From contig CAJXOG010000004.1 of the NCBI GenBank assembly GCA_913057775.1, positions 124,001 to 188,000 of the forward strand: a stretch of 64,000 bases of DNA. Reading direction: 5' to 3'. Source of the stretch: an uncultured Fodinibius sp. (GTDB lineage Bacteria > Bacteroidota > Rhodothermia > Balneolales > Balneolaceae). The position numbers and the translations under genes are program-made. Positions 8,648 through 16,779 of this stretch are shown piece after piece. The stretch's first letter is position 1. Each line of letters opens with the position of its first letter. The notes under the pieces were generated by a model. It ran no database searches. It had not been told where the DNA came from and saw only the letters and a program-made list of their open reading frames with translations.

Positions 8648-9265
8648 ATGGAAAATATTGCAGAAAATATTATTGCGCCGGAAATTATTAATGAAGCGAT
8701 GGATTATGATGAGTATCGCCAGATGATTGATAAGTTGGTAGGGCAAGATAAAACCACCGGCGATAATCACTCCGAGGAAATGGTTCATTATACCAAAATG
8801 AATGTGCAGCGAATGAAGCGCCTTGATAAGCGAGTAGAGCTTAGTGATTCACTGGTTGAGGCGCTGAATGATCTTGATGAAGATTGGATTTGGTTGGTGC
8901 TTACTGAGGCATGGTGTGGAGATGCAGCTCAGAATATACCGCCTATTGTAAAGATTGCTGACAAATCCGAGCATATAGATCTACGATTTATTCTTCGAGA
9001 TAAGCATCTGGATATTATGGATGAGTACTTAACCAATGGCGGCCGTTCTATTCCCAAGCTAATTTGTTTGGATGCTGAAACATTTGAAGAAATTGGCACG
9101 TGGGGACCGCGACCGGAAGCAGCACAAGAAAAAGCGATGGAATGGAAAAATGATGACCATATCAGTAAAGAAGAATGGGCTAAAAAACTGCACAAATGGT
9201 ATGCAAAAGATAGAACGAACGAGCTGCAGTCGGAATTTAAAGAGATGATTTCCGAATGGAAGTAA
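8648..9265 (+). CDS. Thioredoxin-family protein with a monothiol-like CGDA site
   Basis: A 205-aa cytosolic protein. Residues 80-145 carry the thioredoxin-fold signature: a strand, TEAWCGDAAQN with C90 at the position of the first catalytic cysteine, and the cis-proline loop RSIPKLI (P136). The second cysteine of CxxC is alanine, so a classical dithiol reductase reaction is not possible. A monothiol, bacilliredoxin-like or non-redox role is more likely. The N-terminal 75 residues are a helical extension, rich in acidic residues, and the C-terminus has a charged helical tail. Its partner is unknown. It ends just before a bidirectional hairpin terminator. Confidence 0.7.
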   Translation: MENIAENIIAPEIINEAMDYDEYRQMIDKLVGQDKTTGDNHSEEMVHYTKMNVQRMKRLDKRVELSDSLVEALNDLDEDWIWLVLTEAWCGDAAQNIPPIVKIADKSEHIDLRFILRDKHLDIMDEYLTNGGRSIPKLICLDAETFEEIGTWGPRPEAAQEKAMEWKNDDHISKEEWAKKLHKWYAKDRTNELQSEFKEMISEWK

Positions 9266-9310
9266 ACAGCTAACAATACAACATTTTTTGAACTTTTAGA
9301 ATGGTGTTAA

Positions 9311-9346
9311 ACACTCTCAGAAAATACAAAAACTTTCTGAGAGTGT
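9311..9346. terminator. Bidirectional terminator
   Basis: ACACTCTCAGAAA at 9311-9323 pairs perfectly with TTTCTGAGAGTGT at 9334-9346 around a 10-nt A-rich loop. It lies between the converging thioredoxin-like and beta-propeller genes and can serve both. Confidence 0.75.
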
Positions 9347-9358
9347 GGTTTCATTCAC

Positions 9359-12300
9359 TTATTTGATGAGCGTCATTTTGTCCGATTCTATGTGAACGTC
9401 ATCATTGGTTACTGCTATAACGCGATAAATATATACTCCGCTTGCAAGTCTGGCCAAATCAACCTTCTGATTGTAAGAACCAGCATTATATCGTTGTTGG
9501 CGAATAGGTTCCAAAACTTTTTGTCCATTCATGTTGTAGATAGCTATCGTAACGCGGCTTAGAGAAGGTACGTCAAACGGGATATTCGTTGATGTCCGAA
9601 ATGGGTTGGGATAATTTGGTTGTATGGCAAAGTTGTTGGGTGGCAAGAGGGTAAAGTTTTGACTTGCACTCGTATTGCCAGAAGTTGTTTTTATTTGAAT
9701 GGTATTGGATTCGGAATCGCGCGGAACGGCCCCTCGTGGAACTTCAACAACGACTTCATTGGTGGTGGCCTCAAGCACACGGGCCATAACTGTACCAAAG
9801 GTTACTTCGTTATCTTCAGGGTTAGTATTAAAGGTGAAGTTTGAGGCCGTTACTGAGACTCTTTCTCCCGCCCGACCTTCGTTAGGATTAACGGATATTG
9901 AAGGGAGGGAAACGGTGCCATCAAAAGAGCCGCGGTACATTCCAAGGCCATGGGTGCCTGCAACAATAGTTCCATCATTATATCGGGCATTTAGCTGTTC
10001 AACTACGGCATAACCAATTTCATCTGTTGCCTCCTGCTCCCAGTTTGTATTTGATCCGTTGAGATTTGTGGTTGAGTAAATGCCGGTGCTGGTTCCAACA
10101 AAGTAGATGTTGCCTTGGTCTCCTGGGATGATTACTGAGGAACGTATTGAAGGTCCTAACTCACTACCATCGCCGAGATTTCCTTCCACGCCAACCCAGG
10201 TTTCTCCACCATCGCTTGAGTGATAAATGCTTTCAACTTCATAATTTGAAATTATTACGGTGATCTCGTCGGCGTTGGTAGGGCTAACTTCTATGTCGTG
10301 TATGTAAGCACCATTAGCAGCATCAGGGATAGATATCTCCTCGGCGCCAGAAGTAGCTTCATGTGAGTTTGTTAGTTTGTAAAGGACCGGCTGTTGATTT
10401 TGGGAAGATCCAGCATAAAATAAAATATTGGCAGGACTTCGTGAAACGGTTAGAGCCGAAATTTCATATCCGGATGGTACACCAAGATCATCCAATTCTA
10501 CCCATCCTTGTGAAGAGCCATCAGCATTGCTTGAATTGGTAATTTTATCGACCTGAGTATTACGCCAGATATTCCAGGTACCTCCTTCTGTGCTGGCTCC
10601 CGGATAGTACATAATACTTTCATCATTCGGGTCTACGATGTACGGATGTACAAATAACTGTTCTTCTACATCAATGGGATCTACATAAGCAAAAGGAGTT
10701 GTGGGATCCCCTCCGTCAGATTTTTGATAACGCAAAATACTTCCATTTTGTCGAGATACAAAAAGATGCGAGGAGGTAAAGTACGCATAACTTCCATCTC
10801 CAAAGGAGATATCGTCTGACGTTGTACTTTGGCTATTTTCACTATCAAACCGAAAAAATGGTGTGCCATTGTCCTGCGTGCCACCCATCACACGATTATC
10901 ACCTATTTCGGAGGAGATAGCCGCTGTATAGAATTGGGTAGTAACGTATCCCTCATTCAGATCCTGCCAGCCCACGGTAGTAGCTGTAAGATTATCGGTG
11001 ACGCTGATGCCTCCGTCGTGGGCCGACCACATCCGGTCTGGATTATTTTGATCAAAGAAAAACTCGTGCTGGTCGGGATGATGATTGGGATATTGGCTCG
11101 CATTATTCTCTTTTGCATATCCACCAATCCAGTATTCGTTTTTGTCATCATCGTCGTAGCCGCCAGAGGGACTTGTTTCGAAGCCGTCACGGGAACGAAA
11201 TAAATTAATACCCCCAACAACTACGAAATCAGGATTGTCGGGCTTTACTGCTACCATCATATTATAGCCGCCCTGAAGTTCCATATCTCCAACCGAACCA
11301 CCTGTAAAGTTTGGTAGATGTTCGGAACGGTCTTCTGAATTTTCCAGTGTTTCTCCTCCAAGATCAAGGTCAAGAAGGTGAAAGCTGATTCCCTGATTGG
11401 TTTCATCTCCTTGTCCCTTGAGGGTCATTATATAAGCCGAGTCTGGTGCAGAGGGTGCAAAGGCTGCAACACTGCGGCGGTGCGTGCCAGGGAAAGTGGA
11501 TGGGGTAACATTTGTCCAGCTGGCACCGTCGTCAATAGATAAATAGATGCCGGGATCATTGGTTTGGTTGGATTCGCCGGCATCAGATTCGGAGATTACT
11601 GCAAGTAAATCCCCATTGGCATTAGTAACAATATCAGTGTATAGATGTTCTCCCGTACCGCCAAGAACCAGCTCAAATTCTTGGGTAGATTCGTTAAGTT
11701 TTAGTACTCCAAAGCCATGGCTGGCAATAAATACCGACCCGGTTACAGGGCTAATGACAACGCGGCTCATAAAATCAAAAGGGCTACTAAATGAAGCATC
11801 GTCATCTTGCGTGGAAGGAATAATAGACCAGCTTTCTCCGTTATCGGTAGATCGATATACTCCTGTTCCGTAATAGGGAGCCGTAAATCCTCGGTCAGAG
11901 GCTGAGTTACCCAAAAATTCACCGGTTACATAATACCATGTGTCTGGATTTGTAGGATCTTGTGCCAATGAAGTAACGCTGAGGTTTGTAAAGTCACTTG
12001 TTTTAAGATTCCAAGAGCTACCTCCGTCGGTAGATTTCCAGATACCGCCCGAGACCCCTCCGGCAATAATGGTATTTGAATTATTGATATCTACGGCCAT
12101 TGCTCGAGTTCGACCACCTACATCAAAAGGACCGGCCTGCTTCCAGGTAAAACTATGAAAGTCCATAAGTCCCTTTTGTTTGTGTGGGAACTGGATATCT
12201 ATGTTTTGACGGGGTGGAATTTGCCTAGCTTTCTGAACTTCTCGCTGGCGGGCGTTGCCGGGAATTTTATTTGTGGCTGGATTTCGCAGCATGCGAAAAT

Positions 12301-12478
12301 AGTACTCACCCCGTGCTGCTTTCTTCTCCAATCGTTCAACCTGTGTGGAGGTAGGCTTTTCAATCTCCTCCGCCTTTTGTTTGTCGGAATTATCTTGAGG
12401 CAAAAACAAAAAAAGAGCAAGCAGGCCAAATAGAAGAAGGGTCGAAAAAAGTACATATTTTGTAGCGTTACGAGTCAT
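9359..12478 (-). CDS. Secreted Asp-box beta-propeller with IPT/TIG domain and T9SS sorting domain
   Basis: A 1039-aa exported protein. Residues 8-27 are a signal or anchor helix. Most of the rest is a sortilin/VPS10-like beta-propeller with Asp-box turns (STDGGSSWN, STDNGESWS, SIDDGASWT, SSDGGETWV). Residues about 857-947 form an IPT/TIG-type immunoglobulin fold, and 948-1039 a type IX secretion tail with PNYPNPF, the GQKV turn and the terminal SGVYIYRV...K pattern. The protein should therefore cross the outer membrane through the T9SS. Propellers of this type are found in glycosidases and adhesins, but I see no catalytic residues to pick one. Its start overlaps the stop of the upstream lipoprotein gene by 11 bp. 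Confidence 0.85.
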   Translation of the reverse strand: MTRNATKYVLFSTLLLFGLLALFLFLPQDNSDKQKAEEIEKPTSTQVERLEKKAARGEYYFRMLRNPATNKIPGNARQREVQKARQIPPRQNIDIQFPHKQKGLMDFHSFTWKQAGPFDVGGRTRAMAVDINNSNTIIAGGVSGGIWKSTDGGSSWNLKTSDFTNLSVTSLAQDPTNPDTWYYVTGEFLGNSASDRGFTAPYYGTGVYRSTDNGESWSIIPSTQDDDASFSSPFDFMSRVVISPVTGSVFIASHGFGVLKLNESTQEFELVLGGTGEHLYTDIVTNANGDLLAVISESDAGESNQTNDPGIYLSIDDGASWTNVTPSTFPGTHRRSVAAFAPSAPDSAYIMTLKGQGDETNQGISFHLLDLDLGGETLENSEDRSEHLPNFTGGSVGDMELQGGYNMMVAVKPDNPDFVVVGGINLFRSRDGFETSPSGGYDDDDKNEYWIGGYAKENNASQYPNHHPDQHEFFFDQNNPDRMWSAHDGGISVTDNLTATTVGWQDLNEGYVTTQFYTAAISSEIGDNRVMGGTQDNGTPFFRFDSENSQSTTSDDISFGDGSYAYFTSSHLFVSRQNGSILRYQKSDGGDPTTPFAYVDPIDVEEQLFVHPYIVDPNDESIMYYPGASTEGGTWNIWRNTQVDKITNSSNADGSSQGWVELDDLGVPSGYEISALTVSRSPANILFYAGSSQNQQPVLYKLTNSHEATSGAEEISIPDAANGAYIHDIEVSPTNADEITVIISNYEVESIYHSSDGGETWVGVEGNLGDGSELGPSIRSSVIIPGDQGNIYFVGTSTGIYSTTNLNGSNTNWEQEATDEIGYAVVEQLNARYNDGTIVAGTHGLGMYRGSFDGTVSLPSISVNPNEGRAGERVSVTASNFTFNTNPEDNEVTFGTVMARVLEATTNEVVVEVPRGAVPRDSESNTIQIKTTSGNTSASQNFTLLPPNNFAIQPNYPNPFRTSTNIPFDVPSLSRVTIAIYNMNGQKVLEPIRQQRYNAGSYNQKVDLARLASGVYIYRVIAVTNDDVHIESDKMTLIK

Positions 12479-12947
12479 CAGACACAGTTTTATTTGAAGA
12501 ATCAGGATTAATTTTGGTAAGAGTCCAGTTTTGAGACTGGTTGCCCAGCGATTGCGTATATCCTATAAAAAGAATGAACTGTTTTCCCTCTTTTAAGTTG
12601 AGGAATTGCTGATTTGCATTTTTTTGAAAGGTGGTGGCATTAACTTTAACAGTCTGTTCTTTCTGGAGTAAAGGTGTAGAAGAACCACGTTGAAGTACTT
12701 GAGTAACTGTAACGTAAATAGTTGCCTCATCTCCGACCTGTTCAATTTTTTCTATAGTCGCTTTTATTTTAGCTGTTCCCGGAGAAAGTGAGGGGGCGGG
12801 AGGTTCTACACCCATAGTATCTTTGTGAGATTGTGTAATAAGAGAATCAGTGTGTTTTTCATCATTTTTGTTTGATATGTCATCTTTTGATGGGGCGCAA
12901 GCTGTAAAAATAAGAAGAAAGCTTAGAATAGTACCAAAAGTTGACAT
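12468..12947 (-). CDS. Lipoprotein of unknown function, co-transcribed with the T9SS propeller
   Basis: A 159-aa protein with a lipoprotein signal peptide ending in the lipobox FTAC, so C17 should be lipidated. A Ser/Asp/Lys-rich linker of about 40 residues follows, then a compact all-beta region from about residue 57 (AKIKATIEKIEQVGDEATIYVTV) that resembles small OB- or Ig-like extracytoplasmic domains. I cannot name a family. Its last 11 bases overlap the start of the propeller gene, which implies translational coupling and perhaps a shared role at the cell surface. Confidence 0.7.
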   Translation of the reverse strand: MSTFGTILSFLLIFTACAPSKDDISNKNDEKHTDSLITQSHKDTMGVEPPAPSLSPGTAKIKATIEKIEQVGDEATIYVTVTQVLQRGSSTPLLQKEQTVKVNATTFQKNANQQFLNLKEGKQFILFIGYTQSLGNQSQNWTLTKINPDSSNKTVSDDS

Positions 12948-13069
12948 GCAACAAAGGATTTTTGATTCAGTTTTAAGATAAAATTTAGATGTCTAAACGC
13001 AATTAAAAAGTTACCTTATTTCTTATAATATTTGATTGAACAAAAAATCATGAAGCCAAGTGGCGTATT

Positions 13070-14254
13070 TTGAACAAGAAAGAGTCTTTCTATAACCACG
13101 TAGCACAGACCAGTGACGCTCCCATGGGACTGGAGATCGAAAGGGCAGAGGGTCCGTTTATCTATACAACCGACGGAAAAAAATATGTAGATTTTATTTC
13201 TGGTATTGCGGTCAGCAGCCTGGGGCACCGTCATCCCAAAGTGGTAGAAGCAGTAAAACGTCAGGTAGATAAACACCTGCATGTGATGGTGTATGGTGAG
13301 TTTATACAGGAGCCACAGTCGAAATATGCCGAATTGCTTACCTCTCAATTACCGGATTCGCTGGATCGTGTATATTTTGTAAACAGCGGTACCGAAGCTA
13401 ATGAGGGGGCACTTAAGCTGGCAAAGAAGCACACCGGGCGTCACAAGTTTGTGGGATTTCACCATGGATATCACGGTGATACGCATGGCTCGCTTAGCGT
13501 TACCGGTCGGGATGTCTATCGTGATCCATACCTTCCGCTGTTGCCTGATGTACACTTTCTGGATTTTAATAGTTTTGATGGATTAGATACGATTGACGAG
13601 GAAACAGCAGCAGTTATCATGGAGCCTATTCAGGGGGAGGGCGGTATTATCCCCGCGAAAAAAGAATGGCTGCGGGCAGTGCGCAAGCGTTGTGATGATG
13701 TCGGGGCACTCCTCATTTTCGATGAAATACAAACGGGATTTTATCGTACGGGTTCGTTGTTTGCTTTCCAGGGATATGGAGTGGTACCCGATATTATGAG
13801 TCTGGCCAAGGCGATGGGCGGCGGTATGCCGATGGGAGCTTTTGTTTCATCATCCGAGATATTTGAATCATTTAAACACGATCCGCCGCTGAATCACGTC
13901 ACTACCTTTGGCGGCCATCCGGTTTCGTGTGCTGCGGCATATGCTACGCTGTCGGAATTGCTTTCTGATGACTACGGCGCGCAGGCCAAAAAAATTGAAC
14001 AAATTATTCGAAAAGAATTATCGGCTGACGGAATTACAGAAATTCGCGGTGTAGGAGCGATGCTGGGGATGGAACTGGAAGATCGTGACCTAACACAGAA
14101 AGTGGTGGAAGAGTGCCTGCAAGAAGGAATTATACTTGGATGGACCCTCCATTCGAATACACTGGTTCGATTGGCCCCTCCTCTTATTATTGAAGAAGAG
14201 TTTTTGCGATCAACCTTGCAGACCATCAATAAAACAGTCAAAAAGTATAGCTGA
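13070..14254 (+). CDS. Class III PLP aminotransferase (GABA- or acylornithine/succinyl-DAP-type)
   Basis: A 394-aa fold type I aminotransferase starting at TTG. Visible motifs are NSGTEANEGALK at 105-116, the aspartate pair FDEIQTG (D218, E219) and PLP lysine K247 in SLAKAMGGGMPMGAF. Omega-amino acid and N-acyl-diamino acid aminotransferases share this pattern. The succinate-semialdehyde dehydrogenase gene 75 nt downstream argues for a GABA or other omega-amino acid substrate. The dapB-A-D set a few genes away lacks its N-succinyl-DAP aminotransferase, the other reasonable role. I cannot decide between the two from sequence alone. No clear promoter is visible in the 122 bp upstream, which are shared with the divergent lipoprotein gene. 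Confidence 0.85.
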   Translation: MNKKESFYNHVAQTSDAPMGLEIERAEGPFIYTTDGKKYVDFISGIAVSSLGHRHPKVVEAVKRQVDKHLHVMVYGEFIQEPQSKYAELLTSQLPDSLDRVYFVNSGTEANEGALKLAKKHTGRHKFVGFHHGYHGDTHGSLSVTGRDVYRDPYLPLLPDVHFLDFNSFDGLDTIDEETAAVIMEPIQGEGGIIPAKKEWLRAVRKRCDDVGALLIFDEIQTGFYRTGSLFAFQGYGVVPDIMSLAKAMGGGMPMGAFVSSSEIFESFKHDPPLNHVTTFGGHPVSCAAAYATLSELLSDDYGAQAKKIEQIIRKELSADGITEIRGVGAMLGMELEDRDLTQKVVEECLQEGIILGWTLHSNTLVRLAPPLIIEEEFLRSTLQTINKTVKKYS

Positions 14255-14328
14255 TAGTTGGTTAAGAGGGTTGCTATTCGTAAACTATTTAGTAGAAAAT
14301 AAATACTAATAATTAAGAAAGAGTAGCT

Positions 14329-15690
14329 ATGAAAATGATTAATCCGGCTGATGGAGAGCTTATTGAAGAGTATGAGCAAATGGATGATGATTCATTAGAT
14401 ACTATTGCAAGTGATGCAGCTACGGCCCAGGAAAAATGGCGCCGAAATTCGTTTTATGAGCGAAGCCTGCTATTGCAGCGAGCTGCTGAATTGTTGGAAG
14501 AGAACAAGGAAAAATATGCCAAATTGATGGCTCGTGAGATGGGCAAGCCACTGGCACAGGGAAAGTCTGAGATCGAAAAATGTGCTTGGGTCTGTAATTA
14601 TTACGCAGATAACACTAAAGACTTTCTTGAGGAAGAAGTTATAAAATCCGATGCCGGAAAAAGTTATGTTACTTTCAATCCACTGGGAACCGTTCTTGCT
14701 ATTATGCCGTGGAATTTTCCATTCTGGCAGTTGTTTCGGTTTGGTGCTCCTGCACTGATGGCAGGCAATGCGGTGATTCTAAAACACGCGCCTAATGTAA
14801 CCGGATGTGCTTTGGCTATAGAAGATTTAATGCATGAGGCCGGAATTCCCGATGATCTTTTTCGTACTGTAACTGCAGATGTGAATCAAACGCAAGATTT
14901 GATTAAAAATCCGGACGTAGCGGCTGTTACTTTGACAGGGAGTACACGTGCCGGAAAAGCAGTAGCGTCAACGGCGGGAAGTGTGCTAAAGAAAACAGTA
15001 CTCGAGCTTGGTGGAAGCGATCCGTATCTCATTTTGGATGACGCCGATGTAGAAAAGGCTGCTGAAACATGTGTGACTTCTCGTCTAATTAATAGCGGAC
15101 AAAGTTGTGTCGCGGCGAAGCGGTTAATTGCTGTTGAAGATATATATGATGAATTCCTCGAAGCGGTATTTCATAAGATGAACGAGAAAAAAATCGGAGA
15201 TCCATTTAATAGTGCTACTGATATTGGTCCTATGGCACGCGAAGATTTGCGGGATAATCTGCATGCGCAGGTCCAAAAAAGTGTAGCAGAAGGAGCGGAG
15301 TGTATTCTTGGAGGATCCGTACCTAATAGAGAGGGTTTCTACTATCCGCCAACAATTCTTACCGAAATTTCAAAGGGTATGCCTGCCTATGAGGAAGAAC
15401 TGTTTGGTCCGGTGGCATCAGTTATCAAGGTGAAAGATACCCGTGAAGCTATTAAAGTAGCGAATGACAGTAATTACGGGTTGGGTGCGGCTGTTTTTTC
15501 TGACGACCTTCAACGTGCTGAGGAGATAGCAGCTTATGAGTTGGAAGCTGGTTGTTGTTTTGTTAATGAGTTTGTGAAATCCGATCCCCGACTACCATTT
15601 GGGGGTATTAAAGAATCGGGCTATGGTCGTGAGCTATCGCACTTCGGGATTAAAGAATTCGTTAATGTTAAAACAGTATATAGGGCATAA
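14329..15690 (+). CDS. NAD(P)-dependent succinate-semialdehyde dehydrogenase
   Basis: An aldehyde dehydrogenase of 453 aa that most resembles the short succinate-semialdehyde dehydrogenases. The catalytic set is complete: N129 in MPWNFPFWQ, K152, E226 in LELGGSDPYLI and nucleophile C260 in NSGQSCVAAKR. The tail FGGIKESGYGREL is characteristic of this subgroup. It should oxidise succinic semialdehyde to succinate in the cytosol, completing a GABA-shunt type pathway with the aminotransferase upstream. A purine-rich AAGAAAGAG precedes the ATG as ribosome binding site. Other small aldehydes, including glutarate semialdehyde from lysine breakdown, are possible substrates given the lysine 6-aminotransferase at 31267-32616. 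Confidence 0.88.
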   Translation: MKMINPADGELIEEYEQMDDDSLDTIASDAATAQEKWRRNSFYERSLLLQRAAELLEENKEKYAKLMAREMGKPLAQGKSEIEKCAWVCNYYADNTKDFLEEEVIKSDAGKSYVTFNPLGTVLAIMPWNFPFWQLFRFGAPALMAGNAVILKHAPNVTGCALAIEDLMHEAGIPDDLFRTVTADVNQTQDLIKNPDVAAVTLTGSTRAGKAVASTAGSVLKKTVLELGGSDPYLILDDADVEKAAETCVTSRLINSGQSCVAAKRLIAVEDIYDEFLEAVFHKMNEKKIGDPFNSATDIGPMAREDLRDNLHAQVQKSVAEGAECILGGSVPNREGFYYPPTILTEISKGMPAYEEELFGPVASVIKVKDTREAIKVANDSNYGLGAAVFSDDLQRAEEIAAYELEAGCCFVNEFVKSDPRLPFGGIKESGYGRELSHFGIKEFVNVKTVYRA

Positions 15691-15822
15691 GAAATTTTTA
15701 GTAATAATTTTGTATTCTGGGATCATATCTACTAGAGAGGAGTAAATAATACATAGTTGTTGATCCTATTTTATCAACGATGTCGTATTATAAATTGAAC
15801 AAAAAACTTAATTTAAGAGGGA

Positions 15823-16632
15823 ATGAAAATGTATCAATAGTTTAAATATGTATTACTTATTGGATTAATGGTTGGCCTTATGGCCTGTGGAGATAGTACG
15901 GGGCCTGATGGACCGGATGTGGGGGAAGCTCCGGCTATACCAAGTCTTGAAAATGCTCAGCCGGATGTTTCCTATTTCCAGACAACAAACCAAGAGAATA
16001 CTGCTACTACTGCTTCGTCAGTCGCGTTTTCTTCTGCACAGAGTATGGTGATGGGGTTTAGCATGTTGTCAAGCATGTCTCAGATCTATCAACCATTTTT
16101 TCAAGATGCCCAGGGAGTTGAGGCAACTTTTAATAATGGTGTTTGGGAATAGAGTTATACGGCCACCCATATGGGAACCGAAGCAACAATCCGTCTAACG
16201 GCTGAAGAGGAATCAAACGGCATATTTTGGGATATGTTTTTAACTGTTGATTCTCCGGAGATAAGTTTCGAGGATTATAATATGATCTCCGGATTTGTTA
16301 ATAATAATGGGAATGAAGGATTTTGGAATCTAAATACCATCTTTAACGACACGGGTTCTGAACAGCTGCTTCTTGAGTCTGTCTGGGAGGTTATAAGTGA
16401 CGACGAAAGCACTCTTGATATGACCATTTATAATGAACAGGGAGAAGCCGACGGCACCGTTACTTACAGTAAAAATGTACCGGTTCACGAAATGGTAATT
16501 AACTCTTCGACTGTTATCTACTGGAATACAGAAGATGAGATCGGATATATTAGTGACGATGGAGAAAAGATGTGCTGGGAAGGTCGAGGCACAACGGCAT
16601 CTGATGTAGAATGTTCTGAAGTCGGTCTGTAA
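15823..16632 (+). pseudogene. Lipoprotein gene interrupted by two in-frame amber codons
   Basis: One frame runs from the ATG at 15823, preceded by a good AAGAGGG ribosome binding site, to the TAA at 16630-16632. It is broken only by TAG at codon 6 (15838-15840) and TAG at codon 110 (16150-16152). Reading through, the product starts with a lipoprotein signal peptide (KYVLLIGLMVGLMAC, C22) and continues as a 269-residue acidic extracytoplasmic protein of no family I recognise. The pieces left as plain reading frames are 15868-16152 and 16171-16632. Both stops would be explained by a TGG-to-TAG change, and the second falls in a W-E-[W]-S-Y context. TAG ends other genes here, for example at 3589 and 8568, so it is a real stop in this genome. 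Most likely a recent pseudogene; suppression or sequence error are alternatives. Confidence 0.7.
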
Positions 16633-16651
16633 TAAGGTTTATTTCTTTTGG

Positions 16652-16685
16652 AAAGCCTGATTTATAAAATTGGGCTTTTTTTATT
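16652..16685 (+). terminator. Intrinsic terminator after the amber-interrupted lipoprotein gene
   Basis: AAAGCCTGATTT (16652-16663) pairs with AAATTGGGCTTT (16667-16678) over 12 bp with two G-T wobbles and a 3-nt loop. The T-rich tail TTTTATTT follows. The terminator is intact although the gene it serves is interrupted. Confidence 0.8.
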
Positions 16686-16705
16686 TAAGAAAGATTGCAA
16701 ATTGG

Positions 16706-16725
16706 AATGACACGACGCTGTCATT
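16706..16725. promoter_or_regulatory. Perfect inverted repeat upstream of the radical SAM gene
   Basis: AATGACA and TGTCATT form exact 7-bp arms around CGACGC, 54 bp before the radical SAM start codon. The size and spacing suit a dimeric repressor operator. It is not followed by a T-run, so a terminator is unlikely. The regulator is unknown. Confidence 0.3.
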
Positions 16726-16779
16726 AGAGATGTTATATTGATAAGCAGATTGATATAACTAAAAAAAGATTGAGCTTTT

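Noticed and set aside
9699-10013. Plus-strand open frames opposite the large propeller gene, including 9620-9844, 10829-11203 and 11547-11873
   Set aside because: All are antisense shadows of a well-supported domain-containing protein and lack start context and codon bias of their own.
15823-16632. Genome-wide reassignment of TAG as a sense codon
   Set aside because: TAG is the natural terminator of several intact genes in the window, such as dapA and the UbiA-like gene.
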